Assembly (NCBI GenBank): GCA_044220535.1
Contig: JBGAQU010000001.1
Location: forward strand, 1 to 64,000
Reading direction: 5' to 3'
Source of the DNA: JBDHTS01 sp044220535
GTDB taxonomy: Bacteria; Pseudomonadota; Alphaproteobacteria; Micavibrionales; Micavibrionaceae
Length of the DNA stretch: 64,000 nucleotides
Shown here: piece by piece, positions 7,181-15,883 of the stretch
How positions within the stretch are numbered: position 1 is the stretch's first letter
Layout of the letters: every line of letters begins with the position of its first letter
Translations under genes and position numbers: made by a program
Notes under the pieces: model-generated
Database searches by the model: none
Seen by the model: only the letters and a program-made list of their open reading frames with translations
What the model was told of the DNA's origin: nothing

Positions 7181-8824
7181 TTGAACAGTTTTATGGACAC
7201 ATTCAAGCAACTGGGTCCGGCACGCCTCGCCGTTATGGCCGGTGTGCTCGTCGGGCTTTTGCTGTTCTTCGTCTTCGTATCGATGCGCATGTCGACGCCG
7301 AATATGAAGATGCTCTACAGCGATCTGTCCTCCAGCGATTCCAGCGCCATGGCCGGAAAACTGGAACAGGCGAATATCCCTTATGAAGTATCGCCGGATG
7401 GCAGCCGCGTCAGCGTTTCCGAAGCCGATGTCGCCCGCGCCCGCATGCTTCTGGCCCAGGACGGCCTGCCCAATGGCGGATCCATGGGCTATGAGATTTT
7501 CGACAAGCAAAGCGGGTTCGGCACCACCAATTTCGTGCAGAACATCAACCAGGTCCGTGCGCTGGAAGGCGAATTGTCGCGCACCATCGGTTCGCTGAAC
7601 CAAATCCGCAGCGCGCGCGTGCATCTGGTGCTGCCGCAGCGTGAATTGTTCAGCCGTGAAACGCAGGCGTCGAGCGGCAGCGTGTTTATTACCTTGCGTC
7701 CCGGCGCACGGCTTGAGCGGGAACAGGTCATTGCGATCCAGTCCCTGGTGGCGTCTTCGGTGCCTGGTCTGAAAGCAGATAACGTCGCCATCGTCGATTC
7801 ATCGGGCAACCTGCTGGCGCGCGGCACCAGTGACGACGGCTCCATGGCGTCCGCCAAGGTTGAAGAACTGCGCCGCAGCTATGAAAACCGCACGACGCAA
7901 ACACTCGAAGATATCGTTGGCCGTATCGTCGGATACGGCAAGGTCCGCGCCAATGTGACGGCAGAAATGAATTTTGACCGTGTGACAACCAACGAGGAAT
8001 TGTTCAATCCGGATCAGCAGGTGATCCGTTCGTCACAAACCGTTGCCGACAAAACCACCGAGCGCGAAAAAGGCAGCGGCGACGTTTCTGTGCAGAACAA
8101 CCTGCCCGGCCTTGGCGCCGACCCCAATGCAGCGCCAACCGCGGAAGGCAACCGTACGGAAGAAACCACCAATTACGAGATCAGCAAAACCACGCGCAGC
8201 CAGGTGCATGAAGGCGGCGATATCAAACGCCAGTCCGTGGCTGTTTTGGTCGACGGCACCTATATCACCAATGACAAAGGCGAAAAAACTTACAAGCCGC
8301 GTCCTGATGATGAGATCAAAAAGATCGAAGCGCTGGTCAAGACGGCGATCGGCTTCGATGAAAAGCGCGGCGACAGCGTCCAGGTCGTCAATATGCAGTT
8401 CGCCGATATCGACACCTCGACCGATGTGGTGGATGACGGCAAGCTGATGGGCTTTGAAAAGAAAGATCTGCTGGACGCGGTTGAAATCATTACCGTCGCC
8501 ATCATGGTCATCCTTGTGATCCTGCTGGTGATCCAGCCGATGGTCGGCCGTCTGCTGGCGAATGAAGGCGGCGGCATGGGCGACGACATGGAACCTGAAA
8601 TGATCGCGGCCCGCGCAGCCAACCCTGCACTGATGGGTCCTGACTCCTTAAGATCAGAAGAATTCAGCGCGCCGATGGTCGAGGAGGACGATTCCCTGAT
8701 CGACATGCAGCGTGTCGAAGGCAAGGTGAAAGCATCCTCCGTCAAAAAAGTTGAAGATATTGTTGAAAACTACCCGGCAGAAACCGTCTCGGTCATCCGC
8801 AGCTGGATGAGCCAGGAAACATAG
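7181..8824 (+). CDS. fliF: Flagellar MS-ring protein FliF
   Basis: A 547-residue FliF, normal for the family. A TTG start at 7181 gives MNSFMDTFKQLGPARLAVM, matching the usual FliF N-terminus better than the ATG at 7193. Transmembrane segments lie near residues 20-38 and 443-465. Between them are the ring-building motifs (IPYEVSPDGSRVSV, LAQDGLPNGGSMGYEIFD, VHLVLPQRELF). The C-terminal tail (DSLIDMQRVEGKVKASSVKK ... PAETVSVIRSW) binds FliG. FliF forms the inner-membrane base of the flagellar basal body. It heads the fliF-fliG-fliH-fliN cluster. Confidence 0.96.
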   Translation: MNSFMDTFKQLGPARLAVMAGVLVGLLLFFVFVSMRMSTPNMKMLYSDLSSSDSSAMAGKLEQANIPYEVSPDGSRVSVSEADVARARMLLAQDGLPNGGSMGYEIFDKQSGFGTTNFVQNINQVRALEGELSRTIGSLNQIRSARVHLVLPQRELFSRETQASSGSVFITLRPGARLEREQVIAIQSLVASSVPGLKADNVAIVDSSGNLLARGTSDDGSMASAKVEELRRSYENRTTQTLEDIVGRIVGYGKVRANVTAEMNFDRVTTNEELFNPDQQVIRSSQTVADKTTEREKGSGDVSVQNNLPGLGADPNAAPTAEGNRTEETTNYEISKTTRSQVHEGGDIKRQSVAVLVDGTYITNDKGEKTYKPRPDDEIKKIEALVKTAIGFDEKRGDSVQVVNMQFADIDTSTDVVDDGKLMGFEKKDLLDAVEIITVAIMVILVILLVIQPMVGRLLANEGGGMGDDMEPEMIAARAANPALMGPDSLRSEEFSAPMVEEDDSLIDMQRVEGKVKASSVKKVEDIVENYPAETVSVIRSWMSQET

Positions 8825-8842
8825 GAAAAGGCATAAGCCGCC

Positions 8843-9865
8843 ATGGCGATGCGCGTTCGCGAAGATTACAGGACGTTAAGCGGCCGGGAGAAGGCGGCAA
8901 TCTTCATGCTTGCCCTGGGCGAAGAGCATACAGCGAAAATCTTTGAACATATGGATACAGAAGAAATCCTGGAGATTTCCCAGACCATGGCCGGGCTCGG
9001 CAAGGTTGACTCCAAGGTGGTCGAGCGCCTGTTTATTGATTTTGCCGAACAGATGAGTTCGACCAACGCCCTGATCGGCACGATGGATTCCACCGAACGC
9101 CTGTTGGCCAAGGTTTTGGGCAAGGAAAAAGTCGGCCAGATCATGGAGGAAATCCGTGGCCCTGCCGGCCGCACCATGTGGGAAAAGCTGGGCAATGTGA
9201 ACGAGGAAATCCTCGCCAACTTCCTGCAGAAAGAATATCCACAGACTGTCGCCGTCGTCATGTCGAAAGTGCAGACCGACCATGCCGCGCGCGTTCTGGC
9301 CAAGCTGCCTGAAAATTTTGCGCTTGAGGTGATTCACCGCATGTTGCGCATGGAATCCGTGCAGAAAGAAGTGCTGGAAGACGTTGAAAAAACCCTGCGG
9401 ACAGAGTTCATGGCAAACCTGTCCCGTACCCAGCGCCGCGACAGCCACGAATTGATGGCGGAGATTTTCAACAACCTCGACCGTACGGTCGAAGGCAAGT
9501 TTATGGAAGAGCTGGAGAAGAGCGCACCGGACTCAGCGGAGAAGATCCGCGGCCTGATGTTCACTTTCGAGGACCTGCTGAAGCTGGCCCCGACCGCAAT
9601 CCAGACGCTGATCCGCGCAGTAGACAAGGACAAGCTGCCGACTGCGCTGAAAGGCGCCACGGAAACATTGCGCGACCTGTTCTTCTCCAACATGTCGGAA
9701 CGCGCCGCGAAGATCATGAAGGAAGATATGGCTGCAATGGGTCCTGTCCGCCTGAAGGATGTGGAGGAAGCGCAGCAATATATCGTCGGCGTCACGAAGG
9801 ATCTGGAGTCCCGCGGCGAAATCACTATTTCTTCGGGTGCTGAAGAAGACGAACTGATTTACTAA
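8843..9865 (+). CDS. fliG: Flagellar motor switch protein FliG
   Basis: A 340-residue FliG. It has the N-terminal FliF-binding domain ([23 protein letters not shown]), the middle domain with the [16 protein letters not shown] segment (the EHPQ-type FliM-binding motif reads EYPQ), and the C-terminal torque helix region ([25 protein letters not shown] ... ALKGA) with its charged residues. It couples the stator to the rotor at the cytoplasmic face of the MS ring. It follows fliF by 18 bases and precedes fliH by 13. Confidence 0.97.
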   Translation: MAMRVREDYRTLSGREKAAIFMLALGEEHTAKIFEHMDTEEILEISQTMAGLGKVDSKVVERLFIDFAEQMSSTNALIGTMDSTERLLAKVLGKEKVGQIMEEIRGPAGRTMWEKLGNVNEEILANFLQKEYPQTVAVVMSKVQTDHAARVLAKLPENFALEVIHRMLRMESVQKEVLEDVEKTLRTEFMANLSRTQRRDSHELMAEIFNNLDRTVEGKFMEELEKSAPDSAEKIRGLMFTFEDLLKLAPTAIQTLIRAVDKDKLPTALKGATETLRDLFFSNMSERAAKIMKEDMAAMGPVRLKDVEEAQQYIVGVTKDLESRGEITISSGAEEDELIY

Positions 9866-9878
9866 GGCAGTGTGACCC

Positions 9879-10577
9879 ATGGCCGAACAGGACACAGCCC
9901 CAAGCCTCCATCGGAAATTCCTTTTCGATGTGAACAATTTCGATGAGACCGACCCCGATCCTTCCTCCCTGCCCGTGGTCTATACGCCGGAGGATATGGC
10001 GGCTGCGAAACTGCAGGCACATGAACAGGGTCGCCAGGCGGGAATCGCCGAGGCTGAAGCGTTTCGCGAACGCACCGTCGCTACACTGATCAAAACCATT
10101 ACCGATAATTTTACCGAATTGTTCACGACTGAAAAGAAACGCAGCGGCCAGTTTGAGGCGGAAGCCTTGCAATTGACGCGGGCGGTTTTTGACAAGCTGT
10201 TCCCTGCCCTGAACCTGAAGCATGGGCTGGATGAAGTAGAAGAGGTTATTCGGGCGGTTTTGGAAAACCAGCGCCAGCATCCCGAAATCCTGATCGAAGT
10301 GCATTCCGAATTCGTAAATGATATCCGTATGACCGCGGAAAATATTATGAAAGGCCTTCATGGCGCGGGACAGGTCAATGTTATTGCGAATGACAGGTTG
10401 GCCCGCGGGGATTGCCGCATGTCATGGAATGACGGGGGAGCGGAACGCAATGCCACCGCCCTGGCCGCAGAAATACATAAAAGACTGGATGAGGCCCTTG
10501 CTGGCAAGGCTCTCCTGCAGGATAATAGGGTAGAGGCGGCTTCCGCTGAATCGCCCGCCGGGCGCGAAGGAGAATAA
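9879..10577 (+). CDS. fliH: Flagellar export regulator FliH (FlbE-type)
   Basis: A 232-residue protein with the layout of alphaproteobacterial FliH/FlbE: an acidic N-terminus, the helix AAAKLQAHEQGRQAGIAEAEA with GxxxA/G spacing typical of FliH, then a long helical region and the C-terminal V-ATPase E-subunit-like fold (HPEILIEVHSEFVNDIR ... VIANDRLARGDCRMSWNDGGAERN). FliH holds the FliI ATPase inactive and docks it to the export gate. Position between fliG and fliN supports the call. The fliN start follows its stop by two bases. Confidence 0.85.
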   Translation: MAEQDTAPSLHRKFLFDVNNFDETDPDPSSLPVVYTPEDMAAAKLQAHEQGRQAGIAEAEAFRERTVATLIKTITDNFTELFTTEKKRSGQFEAEALQLTRAVFDKLFPALNLKHGLDEVEEVIRAVLENQRQHPEILIEVHSEFVNDIRMTAENIMKGLHGAGQVNVIANDRLARGDCRMSWNDGGAERNATALAAEIHKRLDEALAGKALLQDNRVEAASAESPAGREGE

Positions 10578-10579
10578 AA

Positions 10580-10915
10580 ATGGCTGATGAAAAAGGCATG
10601 AATTATAACGAGATCAGCGGCACCTCGGTGAAAGAGGACGAACAGAATTTCGCCCCCGGCGAGCCAATGGTCGGCGATGTCACCGCTATCTATGATATTC
10701 CGGTACAGATTTCCGCCGTCCTTGGCCGATCCACCATGCAGGTCAGCCAATTGCTGAAATTAGGCCGGGGTGCTGTCGTCGAACTTGACCGTAAAGTCGG
10801 CGAGGCTATCGACATCTACGTCAACAACCGCCTCGTCGCCCGCGGCGAGGTCGTGGTGGTGGAAGACAGGCTGGGCATTACGATGACCGAGATTGTTAAG
10901 TCGGATAGAAGCTAA
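10580..10915 (+). CDS. fliN: Flagellar motor switch protein FliN
   Basis: A 111-residue FliN with one SpoA (surface presentation of antigens) domain: AIYDIPVQISAVLGRSTMQVSQLLKLGRG, then ELDRKVGEAIDIYVNNRLVARGEVVVVEDRLGITMTEIV. It forms the lower C-ring of the switch with FliM, which is not in this window. GAAGGAGAATAAAA before the ATG is a strong ribosome site. Its last 20 bases overlap the 3' end of an unknown gene on the other strand, where Caulobacter has flbD directly downstream. Confidence 0.96.
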   Translation: MADEKGMNYNEISGTSVKEDEQNFAPGEPMVGDVTAIYDIPVQISAVLGRSTMQVSQLLKLGRGAVVELDRKVGEAIDIYVNNRLVARGEVVVVEDRLGITMTEIVKSDRS

Positions 10916-11231
10916 ATTCTGACTTAGCAAACCGCTTTGGCCTATCCAGCCAACTCCGCATCTTTGGCCGCTCTTGATAAGGTTGTGTTTCTGGCCCATT
11001 CTGACGCACGACGATAGAAATGCGCTCAAAATTGCCGTCTACAACAATTAACCTATGCAGTGACAATTCCTGCCGTTCGTTTTGAGTCTTCAATTTAATC
11101 TGTGCGCCGCCAGGATAATGGATCAATTGTTGGCAACCTTCACGCGACAATTCTGTTCGTTCCAGCGCAGCAACAAAGGCGCGATGCAATGCAGGATAAG
11201 TGTTGGATGGAATGCCTTCGATAATATTCAT
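10896..11231 (-). CDS. Hypothetical protein inserted between fliN and flbD
   Basis: A 111-residue protein that I do not recognise. It has no signal peptide or membrane segment. The middle (QQLIHYPGGAQIKLKTQNERQELSLHRLIVVDGNFERISIVVRQNG) looks like a small beta-sheet domain; the C-terminus is basic. Its 3' end overlaps fliN by 20 bases in convergent orientation. It is more AT-rich than the flagellar genes around it and splits a gene order conserved in Caulobacter, so it may be a late insertion. Confidence 0.6.
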   Translation of the reverse strand: MNIIEGIPSNTYPALHRAFVAALERTELSREGCQQLIHYPGGAQIKLKTQNERQELSLHRLIVVDGNFERISIVVRQNGPETQPYQERPKMRSWLDRPKRFAKSEFSFYPT

Positions 11232-11354
11232 GATTAATCAATTCTAACGAAGCATTATAAATATGTCAATAAAATCAACTTGGCATATTGGTATTTGCCA
11301 GTTGCAGCCTCGCCTTTTAACGCTAAGATAGGATTGCATTTTCTGGAGATTCAC

Positions 11355-12719
11355 ATGCGTCTTATGATCGTCGGCCAGCTGGATGGGTATATCAGCGCAG
11401 CGGGGAAAATCGCCCTGCAGCGGGGGGCGAAGGTCATCCATTGCGAGGATATCCAGCAAGCGCTGGGCGCCCTGCGCAACGGCAAGGGCGCGGATGTCGC
11501 CATGGTCGATATCAAGCAGAAGATCGCGGAATTTGTTGATACGCTGAAAGCCGAACGTATTCATCTTCCGGTCGTCGCGTGCGGCATCGGCACGGATGCT
11601 CGGTCGGCTGTAAAGGCCATCCAGGCGGGCGCGAAAGAATATGTGCCGCTGCCTCCGGATGCGGAGCTGATTGCCGCCGTCATCGCGGCGGTGACTGAAG
11701 AACCTAGCGCGATGGTCGCGCAGGATCCGGCCATGCAGGCGGTGGTTAAAATGGCGGATAAGGTTGCGCCGTCCGAAGCCACCATCCTGATCACGGGGGA
11801 AAGCGGCACGGGCAAGGAAGTGATGTCGCGCTACATCCACAAAAAATCCAAGCGCAAGGACGGGCCGTTTATCGCCGTCAACTGCGCCGCGATTCCAGAG
11901 AACCTTCTGGAATCGGAATTGTTCGGACATGAAAAGGGCGCGTTCACCGGCGCGACCGGACGGCGCATCGGCAAGTTTGAGGAAGCGAATGGCGGTACGC
12001 TGTTGCTCGATGAAATCTCGGAGATGCACATCCAGCTTCAGGCGAAGCTGCTGCGCGTGTTACAGGAAAAGGAAGTGACCCGCGTCGGCAGCAATGAGGC
12101 GGTGAAGGTCGATGTGCGGATCATCGCGACATCCAACCGCAATCTGGAAGAGTTTGTAAAAAAAGGCGGGTTCCGGGAGGATCTGTATTTCCGCCTGAAT
12201 GTCGTCAACATCCGCCTGCCCGGCCTGCGTGAACGCCCGTCCGACATTCCCAGCCTGGCGCAGTTTTTCGCCGACAAATACGCAGATGCCAACGGCGTGC
12301 CGAAGAAAAAACTCAGTGCGGACGCCATGAAGCGCGTGAAGTCCGCCGGATGGCGCGGGAATATCCGCGAGCTGGAAAACGCCATGCACCGCGCCATCCT
12401 GATTTCCGTGGATGACGAGATTGAAGGTGAAGCCATACATGCCGAAGGCATGGCTGCGCCATCACCCACCGCAAAGTCCGAAATCATTGCCCCCGCGGGT
12501 GGCAATGTGATCCGCCATCCGGGTGCGGTTGAAACCTTGGTAGGCCGCACCATCGCCGATGTGGAACGGGACATGATTTTAAATACGCTCGACCATTGCC
12601 TCGGCAACCGCACCCATGCGGCGAATATTCTCGGCATCTCCATCCGCACACTACGGAATAAGCTGCATCAGTATAAGGATGAAGGTGTGGACGTGCCGGA
12701 GGCAGCGGGCGGGGGTTGA
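11355..12719 (+). CDS. flbD: Sigma-54-dependent flagellar regulator FlbD
   Basis: A 454-residue protein counted from the ATG at 11355, which follows CTGGAGATTCAC; an upstream in-frame ATG at 11280 lacks support. Residues 1-115 form a receiver-like domain with Asp52 at the usual acceptor place. The AAA+ domain has GESGTGKE (148-155), the sigma-54 contact loop GAFTGA (195-200) and LLLDE (216-220). A Fis-type helix-turn-helix ends the protein ([20 protein letters not shown]). FlbD activates middle and late flagellar promoters once the basal body is built and represses fliF. Its place near fliN matches the Caulobacter fliF operon. Confidence 0.93.
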   Translation: MRLMIVGQLDGYISAAGKIALQRGAKVIHCEDIQQALGALRNGKGADVAMVDIKQKIAEFVDTLKAERIHLPVVACGIGTDARSAVKAIQAGAKEYVPLPPDAELIAAVIAAVTEEPSAMVAQDPAMQAVVKMADKVAPSEATILITGESGTGKEVMSRYIHKKSKRKDGPFIAVNCAAIPENLLESELFGHEKGAFTGATGRRIGKFEEANGGTLLLDEISEMHIQLQAKLLRVLQEKEVTRVGSNEAVKVDVRIIATSNRNLEEFVKKGGFREDLYFRLNVVNIRLPGLRERPSDIPSLAQFFADKYADANGVPKKKLSADAMKRVKSAGWRGNIRELENAMHRAILISVDDEIEGEAIHAEGMAAPSPTAKSEIIAPAGGNVIRHPGAVETLVGRTIADVERDMILNTLDHCLGNRTHAANILGISIRTLRNKLHQYKDEGVDVPEAAGGG

Positions 12720-12772
12720 CGGTCGCCTGACGTTATGGTTAGTTCTCTTTTTTCAGAAGAAAGAAAGTGACT

Positions 12773-13783
12773 ATGTCCGATCAAAACGCATTGGCTCCGT
12801 TATTCGAAAAACTTTTTATTTTTGAGTGTAAAAGCGATCTCGCTCCGCAGCCCTATATGGAGCGGTACAGACCACAATCCTCTCCCCAGCCGCATAACTG
12901 GTCAAATTACTTATGCTACAGAGAATCGTTCCTGCCATGTTTAAGTGGAAACGAACTGATGCCGGGGATTGTGAGGCTTCGGCAAATCGAAGGCAGTCTG
13001 TTTGGTAATGCTAATGGGGTTAGCAAATATAATATTTATACATTAAACAAACCTGATAATTTTCTCGATGCCAGCGACATAAACCTTATTCTTGAACGTA
13101 TTTTGCCCACAGCGCCTGAAATGAAGACATGGATGAAAGCAAATTTTGCGAGGAATTTTATCGGTCAATCTTTTTCCGGCAATACAGGCGAAGCTTTATC
13201 AGTCGGTAAAAATCTAAGCTTGCAAGAAATTGCAGATACGGTTGGTGAAGATTTTGCAGTCACGCTTGCCGGTCCTGACTGGGCCAAAATTTCCAGCCTG
13301 ACATACATGAAAATGGCAGAAAAAAACTTTAAAAGCATTCGAACCATATTCCAGTCCATTGCCGATGATCGCCTGACTTCCATCATGAAATGGGATATAG
13401 AGAGGAACGGCCTTGGTCACATGCGTGGCATCATTCAAAATTACTGGCCATTATTCATGCATGAAAACGGCGGATATGTCGCGGAACGCCCGTATGCCGT
13501 CAGTGATTTTTATTTGGAACACCGTGAGTTTTTGTGCCCTGCGAGTGAACTTCAGGACCGCTTGGTAGAGGAAGGATCCTTAAGCTCTGTGTTCCGTATG
13601 GAAAGCCATGCCGGCTTTGGACACAGTATGGGACAGGCTATGATGCGCCTAAAACAAGTTCAATTTGAAAGCATGGAAGAGGAAGATGCCTGTACCGTTG
13701 AAGTAACCCCTGGCGGCTGGCATCAACAACCGCCCCGCCTTTCGAGGCTAAGCGGCCTGATGCATAGGCCTCTGCTGGGATAA
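12773..13783 (+). CDS. Hypothetical protein, 336 residues
   Basis: I do not recognise this cytoplasmic-looking protein. There is no signal peptide or membrane helix. The ATG at 12773 follows GAAGAAAGAAAG; a GTG lies two codons upstream. Visible stretches include ESFLPCLSGNELMPGIVRLRQIEGSLFG near residue 45 and FRMESHAGFGHSMGQAMMRLKQVQFESMEEED near 280. The DNA is more AT-rich than the flagellar genes beside it, which hints at a separate origin. It is alone on its strand between flbD and a methyltransferase gene. Confidence 0.7.
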   Translation: MSDQNALAPLFEKLFIFECKSDLAPQPYMERYRPQSSPQPHNWSNYLCYRESFLPCLSGNELMPGIVRLRQIEGSLFGNANGVSKYNIYTLNKPDNFLDASDINLILERILPTAPEMKTWMKANFARNFIGQSFSGNTGEALSVGKNLSLQEIADTVGEDFAVTLAGPDWAKISSLTYMKMAEKNFKSIRTIFQSIADDRLTSIMKWDIERNGLGHMRGIIQNYWPLFMHENGGYVAERPYAVSDFYLEHREFLCPASELQDRLVEEGSLSSVFRMESHAGFGHSMGQAMMRLKQVQFESMEEEDACTVEVTPGGWHQQPPRLSRLSGLMHRPLLG

Positions 13784-13864
13784 AGCAGAACCGGGATGAC
13801 AAAAAGCTTCAAAGGGCTTACAGTATAACGGCTTATAAACACAATTGAGCATTACAGCCTAGGC

Positions 13865-14695
13865 ATGAAAGCACTTTTAAAAACCATTCTGCCCCTTCCC
13901 CTCCTCAACGCCTTGCGCGACTGGCAGGGGCAAATCATGCTGAACGGGATTGAGCGGCAGCCGATGGATCCTTCGCGGCTAAGGTCGGCGGCCAATCTGC
14001 ATGTGAACTCGATCTTTGCTGATCCTTCGATTGAACAATCCTGGCAGGCGGATCACGAAACCTTAAGCGCCGCCATTGGCGCGAAGAATTTGATGGGCGG
14101 GGTCAATCCCGGGGACCGCAAGGCGATTTATTTTTTGATCGCGGGATTGCAGCCGAAAAAAATCCTGGAAGTCGGCACGCATATTGCGGCGTCCAGTTTT
14201 TATATCGCGGCGGCATCGGCACGGAATAGCGGTCATCTGACCACGGTCGATATCGCCGATGTCAACAACGCGCCCGATGCGCCGTGGCGTGAAGCCGGAT
14301 ATCAAATGTCCCCCGCCGATTATGCTGAAAAGCTGAATTTTGATGATCGTATCCAATTTGTGCAATCGCCCGCTGTCGATTACATGCTGAAGACAAATGA
14401 TCGCTTCGATTTTATTTTCCTGGACGGCGACCATGCGCCGGATGCAGTGTATCGTGAAGTTTCGGCGGCGCTGAACATCCTTGCCCCTGGCGGCGTGATC
14501 CTGCTGCATGATTATTACCCGTATGCGAAACCTTTATGGCAGGATGGGAATATCATCAGCGGCCCGTTCCGCGCCCTGAAACGCATCACGAATGAAAATA
14601 ACGCGCTAAAAGTCATGCCACTGGGCGATCTGCCCTGGCCAACCAAGCAAGGTAGCAATAAGACAAGTCTTGCATTGGTATTACGAGCGAAATAG
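13865..14695 (+). CDS. Class I SAM-dependent methyltransferase
   Basis: A 276-residue protein with a Rossmann-fold methyltransferase of the Methyltransf_24 type. Motif I is KKILEVGTHIAASSFYIA (about 98-115), the acidic end of strand 2 is HLTTVDIAD, and motif IV is FDFIFLDGDHAPDAVYREV, followed by LAPGGVILLHDYYP. These DGDH and HDY signatures are shared with sugar and O-methyltransferases encoded in polysaccharide loci. The acceptor cannot be told from sequence. A small gene follows at 14725. Confidence 0.8.
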   Translation: MKALLKTILPLPLLNALRDWQGQIMLNGIERQPMDPSRLRSAANLHVNSIFADPSIEQSWQADHETLSAAIGAKNLMGGVNPGDRKAIYFLIAGLQPKKILEVGTHIAASSFYIAAASARNSGHLTTVDIADVNNAPDAPWREAGYQMSPADYAEKLNFDDRIQFVQSPAVDYMLKTNDRFDFIFLDGDHAPDAVYREVSAALNILAPGGVILLHDYYPYAKPLWQDGNIISGPFRALKRITNENNALKVMPLGDLPWPTKQGSNKTSLALVLRAK

Positions 14696-14724
14696 ATTTT
14701 ATTGTTTATATAGGGAGACGAGAT

Positions 14725-14892
14725 ATGACCATGACATTGGCAGATATTCTCAAAGAAAGCTTTAAGGGCGTGAAAAGGCCGCACGCTGCTGAGCAGTTTT
14801 CAAAAAACCTGACCCGTCCGGCATGGCGCGAACCGCTTGTCCTGCCCGTCTTGCGGGTAGCGCCTGAAAATTTACCCGGCTATAAGCCTTAA
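14725..14892 (+). CDS. Small hypothetical protein, 55 residues
   Basis: An open frame of 55 codons starts MTMTLADILKESFKGVKRPH behind TAGGGAGACGAGAT, a good ribosome site, 29 bases after the methyltransferase stop. The product has an amphipathic N-terminus and a Pro-rich tail (LVLPVLRVAPENLPGYKP). Its stop overlaps the convergent OmpA-type gene by four bases. No family is recognised. Translation is plausible but unproven. Confidence 0.5.
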   Translation: MTMTLADILKESFKGVKRPHAAEQFSKNLTRPAWREPLVLPVLRVAPENLPGYKP

Positions 14893-15767
14893 AACACCGA
14901 CGCGGCCTTGCCGAAATTTTCAGGGAGCAGATCCTGAATATGGGAGGGCGGCAGCATGTTGGCATCCGGTCGGCTCATGACCTGGATGGTAACGCGGCGT
15001 TCACTGTCCGGATTGCCGGATTGCCCTTCCGGTGCCTTGCCGAAGGCATCGACCCTGATGGATTCCGGCGGCACGCCCTGTTGCAGCAGCGCGTTTCGCA
15101 CCGAGACTGACCGGCGCATAGAAAGGTTGCGGCTGTTTTCCTCATTTTCTCTTAAGTCGGTATAGCCGCTGAGCACGGCCAGCCAATCGGGCTGCGCCCG
15201 GACAGAACGCGCGGCCATGCGGATGCTTTCCATGCCTTCCATGTTGATGCCGATGCTGTTGGGCAGGAAATAGACCGCGAAGGATGCCGCGCCCGGCACG
15301 GGCCGCGCCTGCGCCACCATGTCCATCGCCTCCTCGAATTTGGAGCGGCAGCCATAACCGGAATCGCCCTGCTTCATTGTCGCTTCCAGGGCCAGCCAGC
15401 AATCGAACCTTGTCTGCGCCAACGCGACCATTGGCCCGTTTTCGATCCATTCGCCGGTTTCGAGGGAAGACATCAGGGTTTTATACGCCCTGTCCACTTC
15501 TTCCTTAATCGGGCCGGTCAGCTTGGCGTCGTTAGGATTGTCAGGCAAGGGCGGCTTGCCGTTGCGCGCTTTCTGCGCCTTGGCGCGGAAATACTCCGCA
15601 AGCTTGGAGTCGTGCTGCACCGAGTCGTGGTAATCGGCCAGGTTGATGTATTCGCTATCCAATGTACGCGAAAACTCCGTATGCACAGGCGCGTCGACCG
15701 TCAGGCTGAGATCGGCGCAGGCAGCCAGAAGCGGCAGCATTATGAGAAGAAGGAGTGTCCGTATCAT
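14889..15767 (-). CDS. OmpA-domain lipoprotein
   Basis: 292 residues from the ATG at 15765-15767. A lipoprotein signal, MIRTLLLLIMLPLLAACADL, has a lipobox ending in Cys; an upstream ATG would place charged residues ahead of it. The C-terminal third is an OmpA/MotB-type peptidoglycan-binding domain: FAVYFLPNSIGIN, LSGYTDLRENEENSRNLSMRRSVSVRNAL, IRVDAFGKAPE and SERRVTIQV. The middle is helical. It should tether an envelope to peptidoglycan. The gene is on the opposite strand to its flagellar neighbours. Confidence 0.88.
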   Translation of the reverse strand: MIRTLLLLIMLPLLAACADLSLTVDAPVHTEFSRTLDSEYINLADYHDSVQHDSKLAEYFRAKAQKARNGKPPLPDNPNDAKLTGPIKEEVDRAYKTLMSSLETGEWIENGPMVALAQTRFDCWLALEATMKQGDSGYGCRSKFEEAMDMVAQARPVPGAASFAVYFLPNSIGINMEGMESIRMAARSVRAQPDWLAVLSGYTDLRENEENSRNLSMRRSVSVRNALLQQGVPPESIRVDAFGKAPEGQSGNPDSERRVTIQVMSRPDANMLPPSHIQDLLPENFGKAASVF

Positions 15768-15883
15768 AGGGAAATCGTAAAGGATTTCATGGAAATGGCA
15801 ATCGCCCTTCCTGCGTTGCAACTTCCCCTTCCCACAGGTAAAATAAAGGGTAGCGTCCGTTTCCCGCCCATTTGACCATAAGA

